Below, one piece after another: positions 8,028-14,846 of a stretch of DNA of 64,000 nt. Both the position numbers and the translations under genes were made by a program. The stretch is taken from contig NZ_JASISU010000001.1 of the NCBI RefSeq assembly GCF_030063285.1, positions 372,001 to 436,000 of the forward strand, given 5' to 3'. The stretch comes from Pseudarthrobacter sp. PS3-L1 (GTDB lineage Bacteria; Actinomycetota; Actinomycetes; Actinomycetales; Micrococcaceae). The notes below the pieces were generated by a model, which worked only from the letters and a program-made list of their open reading frames with translations, was not told the origin of the DNA and did not search any database. Position 1 is the stretch's first letter, and the number at the start of each line of letters is the position of its first letter.

Positions 8028-8846
8028 TCAGGGCCTGGCGCCGCGGAAACGGGCGAAGCTCTTCCAGAGTCCGTAGACGACTCCGCCGACAGTGGCTGCC
8101 TTCAGCCCGAAGGTTGCTGCCCTCCTGCCGGAACGAAAATCGTAGACTGGCCAGTTGCGGTCGCGGGCATGCCTACGTAGGCGTGCGTCGGGATTGATGG
8201 CCACAGGGTGCCCAACGAGGCTCAAGAGCGGCACATCGTTGTAGGAGTCGCTGTATGCCCAGCAGCGGCTGAGATCCAGTCCCTCGTCGTCAGCGATCTG
8301 CTGGACTGCCACGGCCTTTGCCGGGCCGTGCAGGATGTCTCCTACGAGGCGGCCGGTGTATTTGCCGTCCTCAACCTCTCCTACTGTTCCCAGGGCGCCA
8401 GTGAGCCCCAATCGGGTGGAGATCACGGAGGCTACTTCAAGAGGGGTTGCGGTCACCAGCCACACTCTGCGGCCCAGGCGGAGGTGTTGCTCGGCCAGGG
8501 CCTTTGCACCGGGCCAGATCCGCGAGGCGATCATCTCGTCGTAGACTTCCTCGCCGAGGGCCTTGATATCCGCTACCTCGATGCCAGCCACGAAGGCCAA
8601 GGCCGCGTCCTTGACGGAATGAACATCCGCGAGGTTCTCACCACGTGTGACGAATTTGAACTGCTTCCAGGCGAATCCAGCCGCTTGGCGGACCGTGAAA
8701 ACCTTCCGTTCGTACATTTTGCGGCCCATATGGAAAAGGCTCGCGCCGCGCATCAGGGTGTTGTCTACATCGAAGAAGGCGGCTTCGCCAATTGGCTGTG
8801 CGACGGCGGGCGGCGTCGCTCCAGCAACAGACTTCTTCTCAGGCAT
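8028..8846 (-). CDS. HAD-IB family hydrolase (phosphoserine phosphatase-like)
   Basis: The 272-residue protein carries HAD motif I as FFDVDNTLMRG (Asp26, Asp28), motif II in WLVTATP, and motif IV in CWAYSDSYNDVPLL. Those four motifs and the helical cap place it in subfamily IB, whose members dephosphorylate serine phosphate or lysophospholipids. Its C-terminus is basic and hydrophobic. It is divergent from the glutaredoxin gene, separated by 87 bp. The substrate cannot be assigned. Confidence 0.85.
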   Translation of the reverse strand: MPEKKSVAGATPPAVAQPIGEAAFFDVDNTLMRGASLFHMGRKMYERKVFTVRQAAGFAWKQFKFVTRGENLADVHSVKDAALAFVAGIEVADIKALGEEVYDEMIASRIWPGAKALAEQHLRLGRRVWLVTATPLEVASVISTRLGLTGALGTVGEVEDGKYTGRLVGDILHGPAKAVAVQQIADDEGLDLSRCWAYSDSYNDVPLLSLVGHPVAINPDARLRRHARDRNWPVYDFRSGRRAATFGLKAATVGGVVYGLWKSFARFRGARP

Positions 8847-8933
8847 GCCTTGAGTCTAGTCAATTCATTGGGGTCTCCTACGCAGCAACCTGCTGGATGG
8901 GTCCAGGGGATGTATCGGAGATACCCTTGGACC

Positions 8934-9194
8934 ATGCCGAGTCCCGTTCTGATCCTCCTCACAAAACAGCACTGCCACCTCTGCGAAGCTGCCAGGCTGG
9001 CCGTGGCTCGAGTGGCTAATGTTGTGGGGATTGGGTGGCAGGATCACGTGGTGGATGATGATCCAGTACTGCTGGAAAAATATGCTGAGGAACTTCCCGT
9101 GGTCCTGGTGGATGGTATCCAACGCGATTTCTGGACGGTAGACGAAGCCAGGTTGGAAAGGTTGCTCCGGCAGGGGCTGCAAGCCCGGGCCTGA
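8934..9194 (+). CDS. Glutaredoxin family (DUF836-type) protein
   Basis: An 86-residue thioredoxin-fold protein, MPSPVLILLTKQHCHLCEAARLAV, with a Cys14-x-x-Cys17 pair near the N-terminus. ELPVVLVDG contains the cis-Pro typical of the fold. Such proteins are thought to be small thiol-disulfide oxidoreductases. ATG 8934 is chosen because the conserved domain begins almost at once; an in-frame ATG at 8910 would add eight residues. Located just upstream of rex on the same strand, suggesting a redox-linked context, although a small hairpin separates them. Confidence 0.8.
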   Translation: MPSPVLILLTKQHCHLCEAARLAVARVANVVGIGWQDHVVDDDPVLLEKYAEELPVVLVDGIQRDFWTVDEARLERLLRQGLQARA

Positions 9195-9204
9195 AGGTCC
9201 CTGT

Positions 9205-9220
9205 CGCACGCCGCCGTGCG
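9205..9220 (+). terminator. Weak hairpin between glutaredoxin and rex
   Basis: CGCACG-CCGC-CGTGCG (9205-9220) is followed by GCTTTGTTG. The stem is only 6 bp, so termination is tentative. Confidence 0.35.
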
Positions 9221-9272
9221 GCTTTGTTGCCAGTGGAGGACGGCACCTACACTAAGGAAATAACGCGACGCA

Positions 9273-9983
9273 ATGGAGCAGGTAGTAGTGACTTCGCTGG
9301 AATCAAGGTCCCACGCCGTCGACGACGACGCAGAATCGGCTGTCAAGCAGATTCCCCCCGCGGCAGTTGCCCGGCTGACGATATACCTGCGCGCCCTGAC
9401 CACTCTTCTTTCGGAAGGCACAGACCGGGTTTCCTCCGAATCCCTGGCCGAGGCCTCAGGCGTCAGCTCCTCCACACTCCGCAAGGATCTCTCCTACGTG
9501 GGGTCCTATGGCACCCGGGGCGTTGGTTACGACGTGACCTATCTCAGTCGGCATATTTCTGCAGCGTTGGGCCTTACCCACGACTGGAAAGTGGCAATCG
9601 TGGGTGCCGGCAACCTAGGAAAGGCCCTTGCCCGCTACGGGGGGTTCGAGTCACGGGGCTTCGACGTTGTGGCGATCCTGGATGCTGATCAGATGGTGGT
9701 GGGCAATGAAGTGGGCTGGCTGCGCGTGAGCGACGCCACGAACCTTGAGCAGGTCCTGCAGCGCACCGGAGCCAACATGGCAGTCCTTGCTCTCCCCGCC
9801 GCCGCGGCCCAAGACGTGTGTGACAGGGTGGTTGCCGCCGGTGTCCGAAGCATTCTGAGTTTCGCTCCGGTCACGCTGCAGGTTCCTGATGATGTGAACC
9901 TGCGCAAGGTGGACATGGCAACGGAACTGCAGATCCTGGCGTACCACGCACAGCGGGCGCAGACTCCGCAGAAGTCCGCCTGA
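9273..9983 (+). CDS. rex: Redox-sensing transcriptional repressor Rex
   Basis: A 236-residue protein. The N-terminal winged HTH begins IPPAAVARLTIYLRAL (about 27-42) and contains VSSSTLRKDLSYVGSYGTRGVGYDV. The Rossmann NAD(H) domain follows with VAIVGAGNLGKAL (108-120). Rex represses respiratory and fermentative genes until NADH rises. AAGGA lies 12 nt before the ATG, and a -10-like TACACT is at 9249-9254. In Streptomyces and relatives rex is often followed by hemA; here the next genes are convergent membrane proteins. Confidence 0.95.
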   Translation: MEQVVVTSLESRSHAVDDDAESAVKQIPPAAVARLTIYLRALTTLLSEGTDRVSSESLAEASGVSSSTLRKDLSYVGSYGTRGVGYDVTYLSRHISAALGLTHDWKVAIVGAGNLGKALARYGGFESRGFDVVAILDADQMVVGNEVGWLRVSDATNLEQVLQRTGANMAVLALPAAAAQDVCDRVVAAGVRSILSFAPVTLQVPDDVNLRKVDMATELQILAYHAQRAQTPQKSA

Positions 9984-10045
9984 GCGACGGTCCGGAATCC
10001 ACGCCCGCAGGGTGGTGAGGGCCAGGGTGGACCTGGCGGTTGGGG

Positions 10046-10789
10046 TTACTGGCCGTAAGGATTGCTGAACTTGGGCGCCTTGCTGAAGTACGGTGCCGAA
10101 GGCTTGAGGTAGAGAAAGACGATACCGACGATACCGAGCAGAACCGCAATGGTCCCGATGCTCAGGGGGAGGAGCCCGATCAGCGAGATGACCGCAAAGA
10201 CGGTACCGAGGATACGTGCCCAATTCTTGCCCCGGCGGACATTGAAGGCCACAAGTGCGTAGAGTCCAGCCGCGATGACCGCGGCCACAATGAACGTTGC
10301 CAGCAAGATGCCCCTGAAGTCGGCGAAACTGACGTCCGTGACTCCTGCCGCTGTCATCTGGTCGTCGAACATCTCCCGGAAGGCTGGCGTGTCGAGGGTA
10401 AAGGCCGAGATGATGATCGAAATGACGTTGATGGCACCGGCCGCCACGATCAGCCAGAATCCGTTGTTAACTGTCTTGGGGATGGCGCCAGGTCCTGCCG
10501 GCTGACCCGATCCATAGGGCGATGCGTACGGAGGCTGCGGTGAAGCCTGCCCGTACTGGGGTGCGTTCTGCCCGTACTGGGGTGCGTTCTGCCCGTACTG
10601 GGGTGCGTTCTGCCCGTACTGGGGTGCGTTCTGCCCGTGCTGAGGTGCGTTCTGCCCGTACTGGGGGGTGCCCTGCTGCCCATACTGGGGTGCATTCTGG
10701 CCGTACTGGGGTGCGTTCTGCCCGTACTGGGGGGTGTGGTTGCCGGGGGTGGGCTCGTTGCCATTCGGTGGGACCGGAGGTGTACTCAT
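10046..10789 (-). CDS. Four-TM membrane protein with PQYGQ-repeat N-terminus
   Basis: A 247-residue protein. Residues about 19-80 hold nine imperfect PQYGQ units (one is PQHGQ). A Pro/Gly linker and about four hydrophobic segments follow, including VNNGFWLIVAAGAINVISII and ILGTVFAVISLIGLL, then a conserved KNWARILG...YLKP.APYFSKAP tail. The start at ATG 10789 (MSTPPVPPNGNE) has AAAGGA 7 nt upstream and matches the paralog's start. It shares the tail motif and N-terminal layout with the gene at 11003-11659, so the pair is a tandem duplication. Function is unknown; low-complexity cytoplasmic tails of this sort are common in actinobacterial membrane proteins. Confidence 0.75.
   Translation of the reverse strand: MSTPPVPPNGNEPTPGNHTPQYGQNAPQYGQNAPQYGQQGTPQYGQNAPQHGQNAPQYGQNAPQYGQNAPQYGQNAPQYGQASPQPPYASPYGSGQPAGPGAIPKTVNNGFWLIVAAGAINVISIIISAFTLDTPAFREMFDDQMTAAGVTDVSFADFRGILLATFIVAAVIAAGLYALVAFNVRRGKNWARILGTVFAVISLIGLLPLSIGTIAVLLGIVGIVFLYLKPSAPYFSKAPKFSNPYGQ
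10547..10735 (-). repeat. 21-bp tandem repeats coding for NAPQYGQ units
   Basis: The 21-bp unit CTGCCCGTACTGGGGTGCGTT is repeated exactly four times from 10547 to 10630, then continues with diverged copies to about 10735. The first four copies being identical points to recent slippage or unequal recombination within the coding sequence. Confidence 0.85.
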
Positions 10790-11002
10790 GGGCTTGTCCT
10801 TTGCATCTCGGAATAGAGGGTAAGAGCGGATAGTGCCTGCTGGCAACGCTACGGTTCGGCTTTCCTCCCACCGTACTCTGGGGTCTCGACCGCAGGAATC
10901 ATTCGAAGGGAGTATTCGCCAGCCGTTCAGAAAGGCGTGCGGTAGCTGGCACGGACTCCGCAGGAGATCCATGGCGGTGGCCCGTGGCCACGCTGGCTGG
11001 TG

Positions 11003-11659
11003 CTACTGGTTAATGATCCTGGGTGCCTTGCTGAAGTATGGAGCGTTTGGCTTGAGGTAGAGCAGCACCATGGCTGCAATGCCCAGCAGAATGACGATGA
11101 CCTGCATGAGGCCGTACAGGGCGCCAAACGCGAAAAGGCCTGTGAAGAGGCTGAACACTGATATGACGGCGAAGACGGTGCCCAGGATGCGGGCCCAGTT
11201 TTTGCCCTTACGGACAGGGAATGCCACCAGTGCGTATAGACCCAGCGACATGATGGCGCCGACGATACCGCCAATCATCATGGTCCCCGCGATGCCCGTG
11301 CTGAAGTTTGCTGGTACCGGCTGGTCCTGGGCAGCAAAGGCTTCTTCGAATATCTGTGTCAGATACGGTGCGCCAGTGAACGCCAGCACCAGTGAACTGA
11401 TGGCAGATAGGATGCCCGCTGCGAGGATCATCTTGAAGGAAAGCTCAACCTGCGCTGGAATGGTTTGCGGGCCCGTTGGCTCTCCGGACCCGTAGGGCGA
11501 GGCGTATGGCGCCTGGGGTGTGCCCTGGCCGTACACCGGCGCCTGGGGTGTGCCCTGGCCGTACACCGGCGCCTGGGGTGTGCCCTGGCCGTACTGGGGA
11601 ACTGTGGTGCTGGGAGCGGACTCATTGCCGTTGGATGGCTGGACTGGAGGTGTGCTCAT
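11003..11659 (-). CDS. Four-TM membrane protein, paralog with GQGTPQAPVY repeats
   Basis: A 218-residue protein starting MSTPPVQPSNGNE and carrying a GQGTPQAPVY repeat block in residues about 24-50. About four hydrophobic segments follow, and the tail KNWARILGTVFAVIS...YLKPNAPYFSKAP is shared with the 10046-10789 product. AAAGGACAGCCC precedes the ATG. The repeat sequence differs from that of its neighbour while the membrane part is conserved, so the repeats evolve faster than the core. Function unknown. Confidence 0.75.
   Translation of the reverse strand: MSTPPVQPSNGNESAPSTTVPQYGQGTPQAPVYGQGTPQAPVYGQGTPQAPYASPYGSGEPTGPQTIPAQVELSFKMILAAGILSAISSLVLAFTGAPYLTQIFEEAFAAQDQPVPANFSTGIAGTMMIGGIVGAIMSLGLYALVAFPVRKGKNWARILGTVFAVISVFSLFTGLFAFGALYGLMQVIVILLGIAAMVLLYLKPNAPYFSKAPRIINQ
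11511..11595 (-). repeat. 30-bp perfect tandem repeats inside the paralog gene
   Basis: A 30-bp unit starting GCCTGGGGTGTGCCCTGGCC occupies 11511-11540 and 11541-11570, with a partial third copy to 11595. The copies are identical at the DNA level. The frame is kept, giving 10-residue units. Confidence 0.88.
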
Positions 11660-11862
11660 GGGCTGTCCTTTGCATGTCGATCTTCACGATGGATGCCGGG
11701 GACTGCTTCGGGCCGTGCCCCCAGGCTTGGCTTTCATCCCACGGTACCGCGGAGCCCTAAGGCCGCCAATCATTCAAAGGGAGTATCTTCCGGCATAGCT
11801 GATCGATACCGGCAGCATCGCAAAGCCTGGCAAGACCTGGCCAAGCCTGGTGCAAAAAACAA

Positions 11863-11903
11863 CAGCGCCCCGTTCCGGACATGTTGTCCGGAACGGGGCG
11901 CTG
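11863..11903 (-). terminator. Strong terminator of the yceI-like gene
   Basis: A 19-bp perfect stem (11863-11881 with 11885-11903) with a 3-nt loop. On the minus strand it is followed by TTGTTTTTTG, a good U-tract, 70 bp after the YceI stop. Confidence 0.9.
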
Positions 11904-11973
11904 GAGATAGCTGGGCCGTGTCATCCCCTGTGCCGGCGCGGCGTTCAGGGAGTCACTGGAGTGCCCGGCAGGG

Positions 11974-12522
11974 TCAGGCTGAGGGTGCTACGAACTCGAG
12001 TTCGAGGACGATCACGACTTTGTCGCTGACCAGGACGCCACCGGCTTCGAGGGCGGCGTTCCAGGTAAGGCCAAAATCCTTGCGGCTGATGGTGGTCTTG
12101 GCGCTGACACCCGCGCGGGTTGTTCCGAACGGGTCGACGGCAACGCCATTGAATTCGGTGTCCAGGGTCACTGACTTGCTGATGCCCTTGATGGTGAGGT
12201 CGCCGGTGAGCTTGAACTCGTCGTCGTCACCTTCGATGCCTGTGGAGACGAAGGTCAGCTCCGGGAACTTCTCGACGTCGAAGAAGTCGTCGCCGCGGAC
12301 GTGGCCATCGCGGTTGGCGTCGCCGGAATCGAAGCTGGCGGCCTTGATGGTTGCCTTGATGGCGGAATCGGCAAAGTTGGCCGCGAGGTCCAGTGTGGCG
12401 TCAACTTCTTTGAATTCGCCGCGGACCTTGCTGATGCCCGCATGCCGAACGGTAAAGCCAACAGTGCTGTGTGAGCCGTCCAGCGTCCAGGTGCCGGTGG
12501 CGATGTCTGTGGGAAGTGCCAT
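11974..12522 (-). CDS. YceI family protein
   Basis: A 182-residue protein that is YceI-like over its full length: GTWTLDGSHSTVGFTVRHAGISKVRGEF at the start, then ASFDSGDANRDGHVRGDDFFDVEKFPE and LTGDLTIKGISKSVTLD. The fold is a lipocalin-like beta-barrel that binds isoprenoid or other hydrophobic ligands. This copy has no signal peptide and is presumably cytoplasmic. AAGGAG precedes the ATG. The upstream region carries two palindromes described separately, and a strong terminator follows, so it is a monocistronic, probably repressor-controlled unit. Confidence 0.92.
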   Translation of the reverse strand: MALPTDIATGTWTLDGSHSTVGFTVRHAGISKVRGEFKEVDATLDLAANFADSAIKATIKAASFDSGDANRDGHVRGDDFFDVEKFPELTFVSTGIEGDDDEFKLTGDLTIKGISKSVTLDTEFNGVAVDPFGTTRAGVSAKTTISRKDFGLTWNAALEAGGVLVSDKVVIVLELEFVAPSA

Positions 12523-12592
12523 GGTGTTTTCTCCTTATAAATGTGGATCCAGCGCGCTGGCTGGCTGTCTGATCGTCAGGATCGACCCTTTT

Positions 12593-12649
12593 GTTGAAGT
12601 CTCAACTAACTGCTGCACCCAGTATAAACATGCATTTGCATGTTTTGTT
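12593..12649 (-). promoter_or_regulatory. Promoter/operator region of the yceI-like gene
   Basis: On the minus strand TATACT (12621-12626) can serve as -10. A perfect palindrome, AAACATGCA-TT-TGCATGTTT (12626-12645), occupies the -35/-10 spacer. A second inverted repeat, GTTGA-AGTC-TCAAC (12593-12606), lies downstream of the presumed start. Both resemble operators of dimeric MarR/TetR-type repressors. No such regulator gene is adjacent. Confidence 0.6.
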
Positions 12650-12739
12650 CCCATGTTGCGGAACATTTCGGGGTTTTCTTTAGTTCTACTTGCTGTAGAA
12701 GATTTCGGATAGCTCACGATCTTTGAGAAACTGGTAGAC

Positions 12740-13420
12740 ATGCCCCACGTAACAGTCCATCTGCTCCGCCATGGAGAGGTCCACAACCCGCAGGGAGTCC
12801 TGTACGGCAGGCTCCCCGAATTCCACCTCTCCCAGCTTGGCCGGCAGATGGCAGACACTCTAGCCGAGTACTTCCGGAAGCGGTCAGACGACGGCGCCAA
12901 CATTGTCTATCTCGCAGCGTCACCGTTGACCCGTGCGCAAGAAACAGCCCTTCCCACGGCGCTGGCGCTGGATCTGGCGATCCACACAGAAGACCGCATT
13001 ATTGAAGCGGAAAACTACTTCGAGGGTATGAAGGTTAACAAGGCGGAGCTCCGCCGCCCGCGGCACTGGCGCCAGTTTTCCAATCCGCTGCGCCCGTCAT
13101 GGGGAGAGCCCTACAAGGACCAGGCCGCCCGCGTCCGCGAAGCCGTCCAGGACGCGCGTGCCAAAGCTGTCCAACTTGCTGGCGCTGACTACGCCGAGCA
13201 TGGCGCGGAAGCCATCATGGTTAGTCACCAGCTTCCTATCTGGGCAACCCGGCTCAGCGCAGAGGGCAAACACCTCTGGCACGATCCAAGAAAACGCGAA
13301 TGCACGCTGACCTCAATTACGTCGTTTGTGTTCAACGAGGATGGCTCCCTGCTCCGCGTCGACTACAGCGAACCCGCTGCCGCCCTGTTGCCTGGCGCAT
13401 CCAGCACCCCGGGTGCCTGA
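12740..13420 (+). CDS. Histidine phosphatase (phosphoglycerate mutase-like) family protein
   Basis: A 226-residue protein with LLRHGEVHNPQGVLYGR, where Arg10-His11-Gly12-Glu13 is the catalytic RHGE motif, and a second His in MVSHQLPIWA. Such proteins dephosphorylate small metabolites; its own substrate is not evident. It is the first gene of a plus-strand run ending in ccsB: only one base separates its stop from the next ATG. The link to cytochrome c assembly is positional. Confidence 0.88.
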   Translation: MPHVTVHLLRHGEVHNPQGVLYGRLPEFHLSQLGRQMADTLAEYFRKRSDDGANIVYLAASPLTRAQETALPTALALDLAIHTEDRIIEAENYFEGMKVNKAELRRPRHWRQFSNPLRPSWGEPYKDQAARVREAVQDARAKAVQLAGADYAEHGAEAIMVSHQLPIWATRLSAEGKHLWHDPRKRECTLTSITSFVFNEDGSLLRVDYSEPAAALLPGASSTPGA

Positions 13421-13421
13421 G

Positions 13422-14081
13422 ATGACGAGTAATTACGACGGCGGAGCGCAGCCGGGCGACGACGTCGCCTCGGTCAGGTCTCTGGCGGCCTCGCGGCGTC
13501 GGTTCCTGTCCGCCGGTGGGGCGTCCCTTGCGCTCCTCGCCCTGGGCCTCAGCGGCTGTGCCAGGGAAGACGACCTCTCCCAGCAAGCCTCTGCAGGAGA
13601 CAACAAGAACTACGTGGCCGGCGACGGTTCCGTGACCGAGTTCAGTGCTGCCGATCGCGGAAGTGCGCCTGATATCAACGGCACGCTCTTCACCGGAACG
13701 GATATTACGCCCGCTGACCTGGAGGGCCAGGTGACCGTCCTGAACTTCTGGTTTGCCGCCTGTGCACCGTGCCGCGTTGAGGCGCCACAGCTGGAGTCAC
13801 TGCACCAGGAATTCAAGGACCAGGGCGTCCAGTTCTTCGGCGTGAACCTTCGCGATGAAAAAGCCACGGCAGAGGCATTCGAAAAGTCGTTCGGCCTCAC
13901 CTACCCAAGCTTTGATGACAAGAACGGTGCGGTGCTGCTCGCAGTTTCCGGCATCGTCCCACCCAATGCCGTGCCCACCACGCTGGTCCTGGACAAGCAG
14001 GGTCGGGTGGCCTCGCGGGTTCTTGGCGAGGTCCAGCGCGGCACGCTGAAGGCACTCATCAGCTCCGCTGTGGCGGAATAG
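13422..14081 (+). CDS. TlpA/ResA-like thiol-disulfide oxidoreductase, Tat-type lipoprotein
   Basis: A 219-residue protein. Residues 25-46 are RRRFLSAGGASLALLALGLSGC, a twin-arginine-like signal ending in a lipobox with Cys46. The thioredoxin-type active site is Cys114-Ala-Pro-Cys117 in NFWFAACAPCRVEAP, with a cis-Pro region VPPNAVPTTLVLD. Anchored outside the membrane, it would keep apocytochrome c haem-binding cysteines reduced, with electrons from CcdA next door. ATG 13422 follows the previous stop by one base. Confidence 0.9.
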   Translation: MTSNYDGGAQPGDDVASVRSLAASRRRFLSAGGASLALLALGLSGCAREDDLSQQASAGDNKNYVAGDGSVTEFSAADRGSAPDINGTLFTGTDITPADLEGQVTVLNFWFAACAPCRVEAPQLESLHQEFKDQGVQFFGVNLRDEKATAEAFEKSFGLTYPSFDDKNGAVLLAVSGIVPPNAVPTTLVLDKQGRVASRVLGEVQRGTLKALISSAVAE

Positions 14082-14090
14082 CATCCGGTC

Positions 14091-14846
14091 ATGAACAGTC
14101 CCTTCGCCGAGACAATCCTCAGTGGCTCGCTCCTGCTGGCCATTCCCGTTGCGCTGCTGGCGGGATTGGTCTCCTTCCTTTCCCCGTGCGTCCTCCCGCT
14201 GGTCCCCGGCTATGTGGGTTATGTCACAGGTCTGACCGGAGTTGATCTCCAGCGTCAGAAGCGTGGCCGGATGCTGGCTGGCGTGGGACTGTTTGTGCTT
14301 GGTTTCTCGGTGATTTTTGTGTTGCTTGGCGGGGCCTTTGGGCAGTTGGGTACCCTCATTACCGGGTCGCAGAATGCTTGGATTACCCAGGTGCTGGGCG
14401 GCGTGGTGATCATCATGGGAATTGTGTTCCTGGGTGGATTCGGCTGGCTCCAGGGAGATGCGAAGATTCAGGCCCGACCGCCGGCAGGGTTGTGGGGTGC
14501 GCCGCTGTTGGGACTAACCTTTGGTCTGGGGTGGGCGCCCTGTATTGGGCCGACCTACTCCGCTGTCCAGCTCCTGAGCCTCTCCGGCGGATCTTCCGCG
14601 GCGAAGGGGGCGCTCCTGGCATTCGTCTACAGCCTTGGGCTGGGCATCCCCTTCCTCCTGATCGCCCTCGGGCTGCGACGAGGAATTGGCGTGATGAAAT
14701 TTTTCCGCGAGCACCGGCTGGCCATCCAGCGACTCGGTGGCGGGATCCTTATCGCGCTCGGCATCCTCATGGCCACAGGCGTCTGGGGCGCCTGGGTAAC
14801 TGAGCTCCAGTACTGGTTCCAGACCGACGTCAAGCTTCCTATCTGA
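14091..14846 (+). CDS. ccdA: Cytochrome c biogenesis protein CcdA
   Basis: A 251-residue protein with about six transmembrane helices. The conserved cysteines occur in FLSPCVLPLVPGYVGYVTG (Cys33) and GLGWAPCIGPTYSAV. CcdA passes electrons from cytosolic thioredoxin across the membrane to extracytoplasmic partners such as the TlpA-like lipoprotein encoded 9 bp upstream. Its stop overlaps the resB start by one base (TGATG), so the two are translationally coupled. Confidence 0.95.
   Translation: MNSPFAETILSGSLLLAIPVALLAGLVSFLSPCVLPLVPGYVGYVTGLTGVDLQRQKRGRMLAGVGLFVLGFSVIFVLLGGAFGQLGTLITGSQNAWITQVLGGVVIIMGIVFLGGFGWLQGDAKIQARPPAGLWGAPLLGLTFGLGWAPCIGPTYSAVQLLSLSGGSSAAKGALLAFVYSLGLGIPFLLIALGLRRGIGVMKFFREHRLAIQRLGGGILIALGILMATGVWGAWVTELQYWFQTDVKLPI

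Noticed and set aside
8208..8933. Long upstream extension of the glutaredoxin frame
   Set aside because: It runs antisense through the HAD gene; the conserved glutaredoxin domain starts at 8934.
10547..10735. Regular short repeats that might suggest a CRISPR array
   Set aside because: Units are contiguous, have no unique spacers, keep the reading frame and encode PQYGQ repeats.
11465..12712. Plus-strand 415-residue frame
   Set aside because: It is antisense to the YceI gene and paralog repeat region, and crosses a strong terminator; no domain is visible.
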